Shown: positions 21,741 to 33,092 of the stretch, piece after piece | Layout: the number at the start of each line of letters is the position of its first letter | Position numbering within the stretch: position 1 is the first letter of the stretch | Assembly (NCBI GenBank): GCA_020744225.1 | Contig: JAGMWG010000011.1 | Coordinates: 806,001-870,000 of the forward strand | Source of the DNA: Paraphoma chrysanthemicola | Taxonomy: Eukaryota > Ascomycota > Dothideomycetes > Pleosporales > Phaeosphaeriaceae | Direction of reading: 5' to 3' | Length of the DNA: 64,000 bases | Position numbers and translations under genes: made by a program | Notes under the pieces: generated by a model | What the model saw: the letters and a program-made list of their open reading frames with translations, nothing else | The model's database searches: none | Told to the model about the DNA's origin: nothing

Positions 21741-23679
21741 GATCTCCACTGGCCAATGTAATCTCGCGAAGCTAGTTTGCGCCAGCATCCATCTCATTTC
21801 TTTGGTCCATGTACAGGTATTGCACTGCAGGAGCGTATCATGCAGAAGGGGTTGTATATTGTAAGATGACAGTGGTGGCTATTAGACCGAGGTAGCGGGC
21901 TTCATACCCATGAATGTATTTGAGCGAGCCAATATACAGCTCGTCCACTTTTATGTTGTTTCACTGTGACATGAGGGCTCACTTCGGCCCGACAAATAGC
22001 ATGGATCGCTGCCTTCGAAACCTGAGGTTGAATTTGGAGTAGAATCCATACCGGTCCTTCTGAGGGTGAATAGGTAGGTGTTGCCGGTGGCGAACAACAG
22101 TTGAGGCTATCTGGGGGTTTGTCAAGATCTGGTAAGCTAAGAATCCAACGAGAATCGCCACCAGCGCCAGAACTCAAATCAATTGCGCGGACTTGGACGC
22201 GACTTTCGCTCCAATATTTGCCCGACAATGACCCTGTGTTAATGCGGCTGTACTGGCATCACGAGTCGGACGCACATGTACATGCAGGGCGTAAAGATGC
22301 CAAATGCGGCGAGCAACATGGCCGCCCAGATGTGCTCGCAGGGCTGGAAGCGAGCTGTAGTGCGGCTGAAAGCGGCGCGCGCCATTGTAGTGGGGCGTCC
22401 AGAGTTCGCACCCCACGGCGGTCAAGATCCAGACGTGAGAACAGCCATGTCTTGCGAGTGAGCATGTTTAGCTCGTATAGCTTCGCCTACGCCGTGTAAG
22501 CAGCTATGAGGCGAGCTGCTAAGCTTTTCTGCAAATACTAGATCGTGCATTAGTTGACTTGTTGCTCACCACCAGGCACAGGTCTAGCCACAACTACGCG
22601 GGGAAAATTTTCGACAAAAAGGTACTCAGGTATTAGTGGCTTGCGTAAAAAGCCTATCAAGACATTTAGAGCTTGAACGTGTAGGGCCAGGCTGAGACTT
22701 CGGCTTGATGTTTGCTCACCTACGCCCAAGAGGATGCAGGGCGGAAGGAATCGTCTCACCGTCTGATAGCGACATTGATTCGCAATAGGCGGTGATCAGC
22801 AGAACAACTCCTGGCGGCAATAGAACTCAATATTGTCAACGCCTCGTGTAAATCGCCGCCGAGCGGGACAATAGAGAGCCCATGAATGTGCTGTCGTCAA
22901 CCCTGTCCAGAGGAACGTATATGAAACCTGGGCCGAATAGCGATAGGCGAAAATATCCCTGCCTTGGGACCGTATTCGGTTTGAGATGTCGCTGCTGACG
23001 TAGTAGCTTGTGGTTTTGACTTGTTGCTTGCGCATTATTAGAAGCGACTTTCGTAAGCGGTCCATGGCCATGGAAAATCAATATGCTCGGCTTCCACGAG
23101 CGGCGCCGCCCGTCAGGACACGAGCAGCTAGCTGCGACAATGTAGCCTCACGGACAGAGATTTCAATGGTAGTTCACGAGAAAGTTGGAGAAAAACGGGG
23201 ACAATGTTGCTATTTTGGAGCGCTGCGCCTCGTGGTCCCTGAACAAACGATAGCGGGCGATCAGGAACGAGGCGCGCGATTGGCTGGGAAGCTCGTGGAC
23301 TCCGATCGCAGATGGCATCCCGGCCAATGACGAAATAGGGGAGTCGGAATGGCAGAGAATGGAATGGATGGGCATGTTTTGCAAGGAGCCCAGCGGTGTC
23401 ACTGTAGCAGACGAGAACTAAAATTGTTGAAGGGTGGTCGATTAGTTTCAAACGGGCAGCCACAAGCCCATGCGAATGGCTGCATGCAGAGGCGGGCTAG
23501 CTGAGAAGAAGTGGGGATCCCAAGATATAAAGCTCGACAGCAACACCGCCTTTTTGCTCCTCTCCCATCATCAATCTGCCTGCACCCACCCATACACTTT
23601 TGTCCCAAGCTCCAATTGAATTCGGACTCCTTACGATCGCTTTTTCATAGAACTCACACAGCACTCTCGTTACCTCGCC
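21741..23679. other. 1.9-kb interval without a recognised gene
   Basis: No frame here has an ATG, a splice pattern and protein-like composition together; the frames of 80-130 codons at 22101-22499 and 23010-23463 overlap each other on both strands and carry no motif. The last 200 bases become pyrimidine-rich and hold an ATATAAAG string, as expected of the GFA1 promoter. I see no tRNA box A/B pair and no repeat. Confidence 0.4.
23525..23532 (+). promoter_or_regulatory. Candidate TATA box of GFA1
   Basis: ATATAAAG about 155 bases before the GFA1 start codon, followed by a pyrimidine-rich leader. Position fits a TATA element; no transcript data here. Confidence 0.35.
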
Positions 23680-26034
23680 ATGTGGTAAGTCGCTGCCCCG
23701 CAGTTCCACGCCGCTGGATCAGCAGTGAAAGCAAAGGCTAACAGCTTCTTTCAGCGGTATCTTTGGTTACATCAACTACCTGGTGGAGAAGGACAGGAAG
23801 TACATTCTCAACACACTCATCAATGGTATGTTCCTTCCATTCTCTGCATTCCACGAGCTGGGTTGCTCAGCGGGGTACAACGAATCTTGGCTAACAGCAC
23901 CCTTTTCCAGGCCTCGCACGCCTAGAATACCGTGGCTACGACTCGGCTGGTCTGGCAATCGACGGTGACAAGAAGAATGAGGTCTTCGCCGTGAAGGAGG
24001 TTGGCAAGGTTGCCTCCCTCAAGAAGCTCGTCGACGAGCAGAACTTCGACCTCGAGAAGGTTTTCGACTCACATGCCGGTATTGCCCACACTCGGTGGGC
24101 TACCCACGGCCCGCCCTCGCGCGTCAACTGCCATCCCCACAGGTACGTAAGATCCGTCCAGCTCGCTTCTGGCGGGCGTCAGCATGCTGGAGTAGGATTT
24201 CCCCACATGCTCTTCAAAATACTTTCAGCTCTAGATTTGAGGCTGACCCGTCTTCAGGTCCGATCCCAACTGGGAATTTTCCGTCGTCCACAACGGTATC
24301 ATCACAAACTACAAGGAGTTGAAGACTCTGCTCGAGAGCAAGGGCTACAAATTTGAGACCGAGACCGATACCGAGGCAATTGCAAAGCTTGCTTTGTACA
24401 TCTACACGGAGCACCCCGACCTCAGCTTCCCCGCCCTCGTCAAGGCGGTCATCAAGGAGCTCCAGGGTGCATTCGGTCTCCTCATCAAGTCGATTCACTA
24501 CCCACATGAGGTCGTCGCTGCCCGTAAGGGTTCGCCCCTCGTCATCGGTGTCCGGACACAGAAGAAGATGAAGGTTGACTTCGTCGATGTTGAGTACAAC
24601 GATGAGGGCGCCGCGCTCCCAGCTGAGCGTGCTTCGCACAACGTTGCCCTGAAGAAGGGTAACACTCTCCTCGCACCTCCCGACAAGTCGCTTCTCCATC
24701 GCTCGCAGTCGCGCGCTTTCCTCTCCGATGACGGCGCCCCGATGCCCACCGAGTTCTTCCTCTCCTCAGACCCATCTTCCATCGTCGAGCACACCAAGAA
24801 GGTCCTGTACCTCGAGGACGACGATATTGCACACATTCACGAGGGATCGCTGAACATTCACCGTCTCACAAAGGATGATGGCTCCGTTAGCAACGTCCGC
24901 ACCATCCAGACTTTGGAGATCCAGCTCCAGGAGATCATGAAGGGCCGCTTCGACCACTTCATGCAGAAGGAGATCTTCGAGCAGCCCGACTCGGTTGTCA
25001 ACGCTATGCGTGGTCGTCTCGACGCTGTCAACAAGACCGTCACCCTCGGTGGTCTGCGCCAATACCTCGCTACCATCAGGCGATGCCGCAGGATCATTTT
25101 CATTGCTTGCGGTACTTCTTACCACTCCTGCATGGCTGTTCGTGGTATCTTCGAGGAGTTGACCGAGATTCCCATCGCCGTCGAGCTGGCCTCCGATTTC
25201 TTGGATCGTCAGGCACCTGTCTTCCGTGACGACACCTGCGTGTTCGTCTCGCAGTCTGGTGAGACCGCCGATTCGCTCATGGCTCTCCGCTACTGCTTGG
25301 AGCGTGGTGCGTTGACCGTTGGTATCGTCAACTCTGTCGGTTCCTCCATCTCCCTCCTCACCCACTGCGGTGTTCACATCAACGCCGGCCCCGAAATCGG
25401 TGTTGCCTCCACCAAGGCCTACACTTCGCAGTTCGTCTGCATGGTCATGTTTGCTCTGTCGCTGAGCGAGGACCGTGCTTCCAAGACGAAGAGGCGCGAG
25501 GAGATCATGATTGGTCTTACCAAGATCTCGGAACAGTTCAAGGAGGTCCTCAAGCTCGACCAGCCCATCAAGAAGCTCTGCGAGAGGTTCAAGGACCAGA
25601 AGTCTTTGCTCCTCCTTGGCCGTGGATCACAGCACGCCACCGCGCTCGAGGGTGCTCTCAAGATCAAGGAAATCTCCTACCTCCATTGCGAGGCAGTCAT
25701 GTCTGGAGAACTCAAGCACGGTGTGCTCGCGCTTGTTGACGAGAACCTGCCCATCGTCATGATCCTCACTCGCGACGACATCTTCGCCAAGTCGCTCAAC
25801 GCATATCAGCAGGTCATTGCCCGCAGCGGACGACCCATTATCATCTGCAACGAGAACGACCCAGAGTTCCCAGCTGACAAGACTGACAAGATCGAGGTCC
25901 CAAGCAACGTCGATTGCCTCCAGGGTCTCATCAACGTCATTCCCCTGCAGCTCATGTCCTACTGGATGGCGGTTGCTGAGGGTGTGAACGTTGACATGCC
26001 CCGTAACTTGGCGAAGTCGGTCACCGTTGAGTAA
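23680..26034 (+). CDS. GFA1: Glutamine--fructose-6-phosphate aminotransferase (isomerising)
   Basis: Four exons: 23680-23684, 23755-23825, 23911-24142, 24258-26034; 694 aa. Exon 1 is only five bases (ATGTG), so the codon of the catalytic Cys2 is split TG|C by intron 1; GCTAAC and TTTCAG support the join. Seen: class II glutaminase start MCGIFGYINYL, EYRGYDSAGLAIDG, HTRWATHG and VVHNGIITNY (residues 1 to about 300), then two SIS sugar-isomerase domains with CGTSYHSC, SQSGETADSL, STKAYTSQF and GRGSQHATALEGALK, and the conserved end NLAKSVTVE. It makes glucosamine-6-phosphate from fructose-6-phosphate and glutamine in the cytosol, the first and rate-limiting step to UDP-GlcNAc, chitin and N-glycans. 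Coding bias (C in third positions) is stronger here than in the neighbours, suggesting high expression. Confidence 0.96.
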
Positions 26035-26499
26035 GCACTGGAAGGAAGGAAATTGGTTTGGCATTGGCGTCACATAAAGGCTGGATATGAAATGTAAGGA
26101 TATCACTGAACGGTGTTATGATCAAGCTGTTTGGATGGCAGCGTACGGGTTCGCACGTAGAAGACGACGTCATGTATTTGCCTAGACGAGGTAACTTGGG
26201 CTTTTGGATGGCCATGGAATGAACAAAAAACTCTTAAAATAAATCTTCACACTCCAATGCCCTGTTGTGATGCTAATGGATGTGTAAATGATGATCTGCT
26301 TCTGGTGTTTCATAACTTCGCATCCCTGGCCGATGACGCTATTTGTGACCCCTGCCTTCAATTGCGGGGCAGCTCACCGTTTGGGGCTCCGCATCGTGTT
26401 CCTGCATTCTTCAGCCGGCCGAGCAACGAAACACCGCGGAGTCTCACCACTCTTCTCTACTACCTTTACACACTCATCCCAGTCAACTGATTAATCACA
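26035..26499. other. Intergenic region, GFA1 / RIB4
   Basis: 465 bp between two genes on the same strand. Short frames only; it holds the GFA1 3' UTR and RIB4 promoter with a pyrimidine-rich stretch near 26450-26470. Confidence 0.4.
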
Positions 26500-27256
26500 A
26501 TGACGACACTTAAAGGCCCCGGTGCTCCCAAAAGCTACGATGGTTCGTCTTTCCTCCGAGAACCCCACCACAATCCACCCCGCTATCAGCCCAGGAGTGA
26601 GTTCCTGCTAATGAAAGGCAGGGTCGGCGCTACGAATCGGTATCGTCCACGCCCGGTGGAATACCAAGATCATCGATGCGCTGCTCGACGGCACGAAGAA
26701 AGCGCTAAAGGACGCGGGCGTCAAGGATGAGAACGTGGTGGTACAGAGTGTACCTGGAAGCTACGAGCTGCCATATGCCGTCAAGCAGTATGTACCAGAT
26801 CCAGCATAACCCAAGACGTGACTTGAGCTGACGCAGATTGAACACAGACTATACTCCGCATCACAAGTCCAATCCTCCTCTACAGGCATCGTTGGCGCCG
26901 CCGCCGACCTCCTAGGCTCCACCTCGGACCTCACATCGCTCACTCCCAAGCCCTCGACATCCACTGCGCCGTTCGACGCCATAATCGCCATCGGCGTGCT
27001 GATAAAGGGAGAGACGATGCATTTCGAGTACATTGCCGACGCGGTTAGCCATGGCTTGATGCGGTTGCAGCTCGAAGGCAATATCCCGGTCATCTTTGGA
27101 TTATTGACGCTGCTGGACGAGAAGCAGGGGTTGATGAGAGCGGGAATTGGGGGCAGTGGGAGTGAGGGACATAATCACGGCTCGGATTGGGGAAGTGCGG
27201 CGGTGGAGCTGGGTGTCAAGAAGAGGGGATGGAATGATGGAAAGTTCATTGATTGA
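26500..27256 (+). CDS. RIB4: 6,7-dimethyl-8-ribityllumazine synthase
   Basis: Three exons: 26500-26542, 26622-26787, 26848-27256; 205 aa. Splicing gives KSYDG-SALRIGIVHARWN and AVKQ-LYSAS, both matching the family; intron 1 uses a GTTCGT donor and a GCTAAT branch. Seen: ARWNTKIIDALL, VPGSYELPYAVK, IGVLIKGETMHFEYI, PVIFGLLTLL and HNHGSDWGSAAVEL; the last normally reads NRGxxAA, with the active-site His near HFEY. It condenses 5-amino-6-ribitylamino-uracil with 3,4-dihydroxy-2-butanone 4-phosphate, the next-to-last step of riboflavin synthesis. A Ser/Thr-rich insert (STSDLTSLTPKPSTSTAP) between strands makes it longer than the yeast enzyme (about 169 aa). Cytosolic, probably a pentamer as in other fungi. 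Confidence 0.93.
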
Positions 27257-28554
27257 TCTGGCTGGAAAGACGACGGAAGTAATTAATGATGGGTGCCGCT
27301 GTCTATTTGCGACATGCAACATGGCAGCAATTGACCAGCTCGGCATCAGGCACGATGTGCGAGGCATTAGCACGCTCAGTTTGCAGACGCAAATTGGGTT
27401 CACTACAAAATACCCAAACGCTCCTATCCCGCGTTCTTAAGTGTCTGATACCCCGCACTTTAATGAATCTAGTCTGGGTTTCGGTATTCCAATATCCACA
27501 GCTGGGCAATCAAACTTCGTCACAATCACGACCCTTTCCCATGTAATGATCATATGTACTACACACCGCCTTTGTCTGATATTCACGTCCACGAAGAATA
27601 TGGTGCCAAACAATACGATGCCATGTTCCGTTGAGACTTCTCGGCCATTGAATGGTGGTTTCGCAGGGTTCGTGACGCGCGCGCCCAAGGAAGACAATCG
27701 GCAACCCACAATTTCGACGGAAGCTGGGGATAGCGTCTTCGCCGCATGGGGCTTGGAAGTGCAATTCTAGTTCTCACGTGAGCTCAGTTAGCTCTCACCT
27801 TTCAGCTGTAGAGAATACAACAGTCGCTGCGAACGAGTACTGTCGCAAGACGCGGTACAATAATGCGCAAGCGATGTGTTCCTGCCATGATTGTTGGTGC
27901 AGCGGTGAGGCGAAGCGACGTGTGAGGGGATCGCAATGACGCTTGGGCTTCGGACAATGCAGCCATGCACCATGGCCGAGCGCGACGCGCCAGATGCAAG
28001 CAAACGCTTTCTGGTATCTGAAATCATCTCGAAAGCGGTTTGGGAGTCTGCGCGACTGTGCTGTTTCATTTCGCATGCGCGTCGAAGCGTCATATGTGTT
28101 GTGTGGAAGAGAGTTGACTGGTGACGAGGACTCGGATTGCGCACTTCCCCTTTCCTAGCGCTCGGCTTGGCACCAGCGATCGGCTCAACCTCACCGTGGA
28201 CCTTGCATTCCTGGCACCGCAGCCATCTCCTGCCACCACGGCTCTTTGCGCGTGCAGACGCCGTTTGCCTGCTCGCCAGCGCCATCTTTGAGTCTTCTTC
28301 CACCCCCGCTGTCCCGCGCCCTACCGCAGGCCCGTGACACGCTCCCACCGCGTCTCTCGCGCGTTGTCCCAGTCGGTTTCTGGCTTGCAGCGCTGTCGAG
28401 TCCAGCACCACCCCATCGCTCCTGCCCTGCCCTCCCAACAACCCGCATCTACACAGTGATGGAGCGCGGTGCATTGTGCTGAGACGACGACTGAGAGTAT
28501 ACGGGTGCGCCAGCACCACGCGACCGCAGCGTGGAAGCTGTGACATTGAGTTCC
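27257..28554. promoter_or_regulatory. RIB4 / SET1 intergenic region with a short uORF
   Basis: 1.3 kb. Long minus-strand frames near 27788-28594 have no protein-like composition and end over the SET1 leader, so I treat them as noise. The stretch 28250-28450 is strongly pyrimidine-rich on the plus strand, as in fungal promoters. An eight-codon ATG..TGA frame lies at 28459-28482, 73 bases before the SET1 start. Confidence 0.4.
28459..28482 (+). promoter_or_regulatory. Upstream ORF in the SET1 leader
   Basis: ATG at 28459 followed by seven codons and TGA (MERGALC), ending 72 bases before the chosen SET1 ATG. If the transcript starts upstream of it, this uORF could lower SET1 translation. Whether it is transcribed is unknown. 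Confidence 0.35.
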
Positions 28555-31500
28555 ATGTCCAGAGGACGACGCAGCATAAGAGCAGAAAGGCCATCGCGAC
28601 GGGCAGCTTCGCATCGCGCGGGCTCGTCCGTCAATCCGCAGTCAGAGCCGACGGTCAAAGCGCGACTGGGAGCACGTGAAACGCGCAGAGCCGGGTCGAG
28701 CAAGAACTTATATTCACCAAACGACAATGCGCAGCGCCAGGCCGCGCTGCTAAACTGCGTCGACTCGGGCAGTTCTACTCCTGCTACCGCGTCCTCGATT
28801 TTCTCTCCGCCCTCAACCATGTCGCGTCCTGGTCAACCGACTTCCCTACACGCTCTCACACCCTTGACCAGCTCAGACTCATCTCCTCCTGGCAAGCTGC
28901 CTAGCCCGCGCTCCGCCAAACCCTCTTATGAGACGATGAACGCGACTGTCTCCTCACGCGCGGCGCCATCGAGTGCGCCTAATAATGTCGCCGACACCAT
29001 CACACCCGTCAACACTCCTCCAGAGACAAGGAGATCTATCCTCCCTGCCGACGGGAAAGTGGCGAAACGCCTGGTATACGACCCGTACATCGATGCCAAA
29101 CTTGATAAGAAAACGAGGGGTAAACAACCGCAATACAGGACGGTCGTGGAGAAGGTATGTGAAGGTCACACATAAAACTGCAGATGTGGTCGCCCTGTGA
29201 TGCAAAGGCTAACTTTACTTGTGTCACAGGGCGACTCATCTCCTCCACCAGACCCGCGGCTTGCCCTCGCTGGATACACCAGCGGTACCTATCAATTGAA
29301 GCCGACCCAGAAAGGCACCTCACCTAAGAGTAAATGTCGGATCGCCCCATATGTCGCTAAGCCTTATTCCTACGATCCCCGCATTTCATGTGGCCCAGGG
29401 CCGGCCACACAAGTGGTAGTGACTGGATTTGATCCTTTAACACCCGAGTCGCAATTGCGCGGGTTTTTCTCTACCTACGGTGATGTGGAGATGGTCAGAA
29501 ACCAGATCCACCCAGACAATGGAAGTCCACTCGGAATCTGTCTGGTCAAGTTTCGCGACACTATGGCGACAAGGCACACGGCCGAGGTCAAGGCTTCCAC
29601 CGCAGCGAAGCGGGCCGAACGTGAAGGGTCAAATCAACGCCTTGGCCAACAACCAATCAAAGTGCATTCAGACCGCGAAGGGCGAAGATGCGCCAAGCTC
29701 GTAGACATCGCTGTTTCGCGCAGTCGAAAAGCAGAGGAGAAGCTGCGTGCTAAACTTGCTGCCAAAGCCGCCAAAGCCGCCCCTCCAACAACGCCCGCCA
29801 ACTTCGATCTTCCGGCAAATGTGCCCAAGGGACCATCAGGACGAGGCGGACGCGCGCCAGCGGCGATGCCTCGGGAGCCCTTGACGCGGAAAGCTGCTCT
29901 GTCATACCTTATCTCGCGCGAGCCCGTTAAATCTACGCTGAAACGAAGGCCATACCTCTTTATCGCACACCAGTACGTTCCGGTGCTCAGCACAACCATC
30001 GAGCATTTGAAGAAAAGGTTGAAGAACTTTCGGTGGAAGGACGTGCTGTGTGACCAGACTGGCTACTACGTGGTCTTCGACGAAACCCGGGCAGGTGAGG
30101 TCGAAACCGTACGATGCTTCAAAGAATGTCATATGGAAGCTCTGTTCACCTACGTAATGAACATGGAATGCCAGCAATACGGCGATCCAGACTATGAGCG
30201 GAGCCCGAGCCCAGAGCGTGTCATGGCAGACAAAAAGCGAAAAGCAATCGAGGAGCGGATAGAACAAGAGGAGAACGAAGACTTTGAGTTCGAAAAGAGC
30301 CAGAGGGCAGAAGCCATGGATCCGGTGGTTGCGGCCCTTGAACAACTGAAGCATGAGTTGCAAGAGAAGATCTTGGGCGACATCAAGACCCGCATTGCTG
30401 CGCCGACCTTATTGGAACTCATGCAACCGGAGCGGCATGTAGCAAAGCGGAGGAAACTGAACATCCCCGATCCTCAGAAAAAGGCCGATGAAATTCGACC
30501 ACCCTCACTTCTCGTCCCTGGACTGGATAATTTTGGAGCTGGGACACCAAAGTCCCGCGGCGCAGGTTTCGCTGGCCGTGGCCGCAAGGCACTTGGTCCC
30601 TATGATCGCAACCGTCCTGGCAAGAAGCCTCCGCGGATTATAAATGCTTTCGCGGACGAGCGGCGTAAAGCATCTGCGCCCAAGCCTCGCGTGGCGCGCG
30701 GCCTCCATAGGCAGATGATTGAAATGTTTGAAGGCCCTGAAGAGTCGGATGACGAAAGCAGGAGCAATCTCACTCGCGGCACCGAGGAGCAGGAGTCTCG
30801 TCCCATCAGTCGTGCACCATCCACCGATGTCGAAGATGAGGAAGAAGAGTCATCACGAGCACATCGTGCTAAGCGGCGTCGTATTGAAGCCGGTTGGGGT
30901 GAGGACAGTGATGATGAGATGATGGATGATTCTCATGCAAGAAGTTTGCTCGCCCATTGTATCCACAAGGACCCAGAGAACATGGCAGAGAAAGAGCTGG
31001 AGCAGGTTCTGGCAATCTTGCCTCGGTCTTCGCCTATTTGGAAGAAGGCAGACAAAGCGCTGAAGGGTTTCAGAAGACTGCGGAAGATTGAGCAAGAGGC
31101 GGACGCAATCTTTGGTCTGGAAACAAGCCCGGTGGACAAACTTGAACCAGAAGTCATAATCACGCAGGACGATGAATCCACCAAACCAATCGAGACCACT
31201 GAGCTCCCTGAGACACTCAAGTCGCTCAAGAAGAAGCAGGCTGCTATCGCGAAGCCAAAGAAGAAGACGAAGAAGCAGCTGGAAGAAGAGTCCAAGATCG
31301 CAAAGGCTGAACTCACAGAGGTCACACCGGCAGACGAAGAAACCGCTGAAGTCAAAGAACCCAAATTGGTTACAGAAGTTTCTGTGGTCGAAGAGACTCC
31401 GAAAGAGGACGATCGTGGCTCTGTCATGTGGGGTGTCTCGTCGACCGTTCCCCGCAAGACTGTTGAAGACGATCTCAGCGTAGTCATGGATATCGATGGC

Positions 31501-32485
31501 TGGCAGCACATGCTCAAGGATGAGGAAGATTTGGTTCACCTCAAGGCAGCTTTACAAGCAGTCAGCGCGGCAAGCATCGGTGATGCACAGTCATGGGCAT
31601 GGAAGCAAAAGTCCATCAAGCACCTCAACCGACCAGGCGAAGAGGGCGTGTCGCGCACCGAGACCAAGATCGAAGGCTACTACCTTCCCAATCCTACAGG
31701 TTCGGCCAGGACGGAGGGAGTCAAGAAGATTCGCGAATCCGAGAAGTCTAAGTATCTGCCGCATCGCATCCGAGTTCAAAAGGAGCGCGAAGAGCGACAA
31801 CGTCAAGCCAAACAAGCAGAGCGGGCTGTCATCTCTGTGGAAGGCTTCAAGTTCACAACCGGCTCGCAGAAGACATCGACTGCCAACTCCCGTGCCAATC
31901 GTGCGAACAATCGTCGTATGGTGAACGATATCAACATCTCCAAGAACCTTACCGGTGCCGAAGGTGATGCGTTGCGCTTCAATCAGCTTAAGAAGCGAAA
32001 GAAGCTCGTCAAGTTCGATCGATCGGCTATCCACAATTGGGGTCTGTATGCACAGGAGAACATTGCGGCAAACGACATGATCATCGAGTATGTTGGAGAG
32101 AAAGTTCGACAACGTGTTGCCGATCTGCGCGAGGTCAAGTATGACCAGCAGGGTGTTGGATCTAGTTATCTCTTCCGCATTGATGAGGATACGGTCATTG
32201 ACGCGACCAAGATGGGTGGTATTGCACGTTTCATCAACCACAGCTGTACGCCAAACTGCACAGCCAAGATCATCCGTGTCGATAACACTAAGCGTATCGT
32301 CATCTATGCATTGCGGGACATTGGGCAGGGTAAGCAGAACAGCGTCAAATCAGCCAAGCAAAGTACTAACATGTTCTATAGACGAGGAACTTACCTACGA
32401 CTACAAATTCGAGCGCGAAATGGACGCCACCGACCGCATTCCCTGTCTCTGCGGATCAGTTGGCTGCAAGGGCTTCCTCAACTAA
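28555..32485 (+). CDS. SET1: Histone H3 lysine-4 methyltransferase, COMPASS catalytic subunit
   Basis: Three exons: 28555-29154, 29230-32329, 32382-32485; 1267 aa. The last intron (52 nt, TACTAAC branch, CTATAG) joins LRDIGQ to DEELTYDYKF. Seen in order: a low-complexity N-terminus; an RRM near 260-335 (VVVTGFDPLTPESQLRGFFSTYG); a second RRM-like/Set1-specific part near 430-510 (RPYLFIAHQYVPVLSTTIEHLKKR); a long charged linker; the N-SET region near 970-1080 (DGWQHMLKDEEDLVHLKAAL, GYYLPNPTGSARTEG); the SET domain from about 1130 (NWGLYAQENIAANDMIIEYVGE, ARFINHSCTPNC, ELTYDYKF) and the post-SET cysteines CLCGSVGCKGFLN. It methylates H3K4 in the nucleus. A later in-frame ATG at 28819 (MSRPGQPTS) is an alternative start. 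Confidence 0.93.
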
Positions 32486-33092
32486 GCCTCACACCCGACG
32501 TACAAATCTCTTCATAGTCTCAACGCTTCTTGCTTCAGCACTTCAACACTTATTTGGCACACCAAAGGCACAAGTCTCGCATTCACGGGGAGGGGTGCAT
32601 ACACTGGCGTTCAAACATTCTTCTCATCTATCAGCCCCCAAGTCGCTGGGCCTTTGTACTATTCGAACAAAAGAATGGGGCGGACCTTTTTGCTCATGTG
32701 CACATATTGCTAGTGTTGGCGATGGGCACACAGTTTTTTGCATTGTACGCGGTGTTTTTACCATTTGTAACCACTATCCTGCCTGGGTAGAAGGGGTAAG
32801 AGTGAGTGGATCGTCTAAGTGCGAAAGGCGCGCAATCGGAAGCGTGGAGGGAAGGAAGTATGGACATGGTCCAGGCACATTTGTAAGCTATAATTTATCA
32901 AATGAAACGAGTGTGATCATTGCTGTTCATCTGCTTCCCCAATTTTAAGATTAATACTTACTGTCCTAACGGAACGTGCCTGATCTAGCATTCGTCTTCT
33001 TTTTTACTTCGGTCCACACTCTTGCGTCATGGAAGATGTCAATCCGCTATTCCATCCACTTCCCTCCCACGTCTTCCCCTCTTCCTCATTCT
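32486..33092. other. Convergent intergenic region, SET1 / lactate dehydrogenase
   Basis: 607 bp between two 3' ends. Nothing coding is visible; a pyrimidine-rich block at 33030-33200 belongs mostly to the dehydrogenase C-terminus read from the other strand. Confidence 0.35.

Noticed and set aside
22101..22499. 132-codon frame in the 1.9-kb gap
   Set aside because: Overlapped by opposite-strand frames of similar length, no protein-like pattern.
27437..27770. Overlapping 90- to 109-codon frames downstream of RIB4
   Set aside because: They start at GTG rather than ATG and show no motif; likely chance.
27788..28594. 268-codon minus-strand frame upstream of SET1
   Set aside because: Composition rich in Arg/Cys/Ser without motifs, lies antisense over the pyrimidine-rich SET1 leader; no splice or family support.
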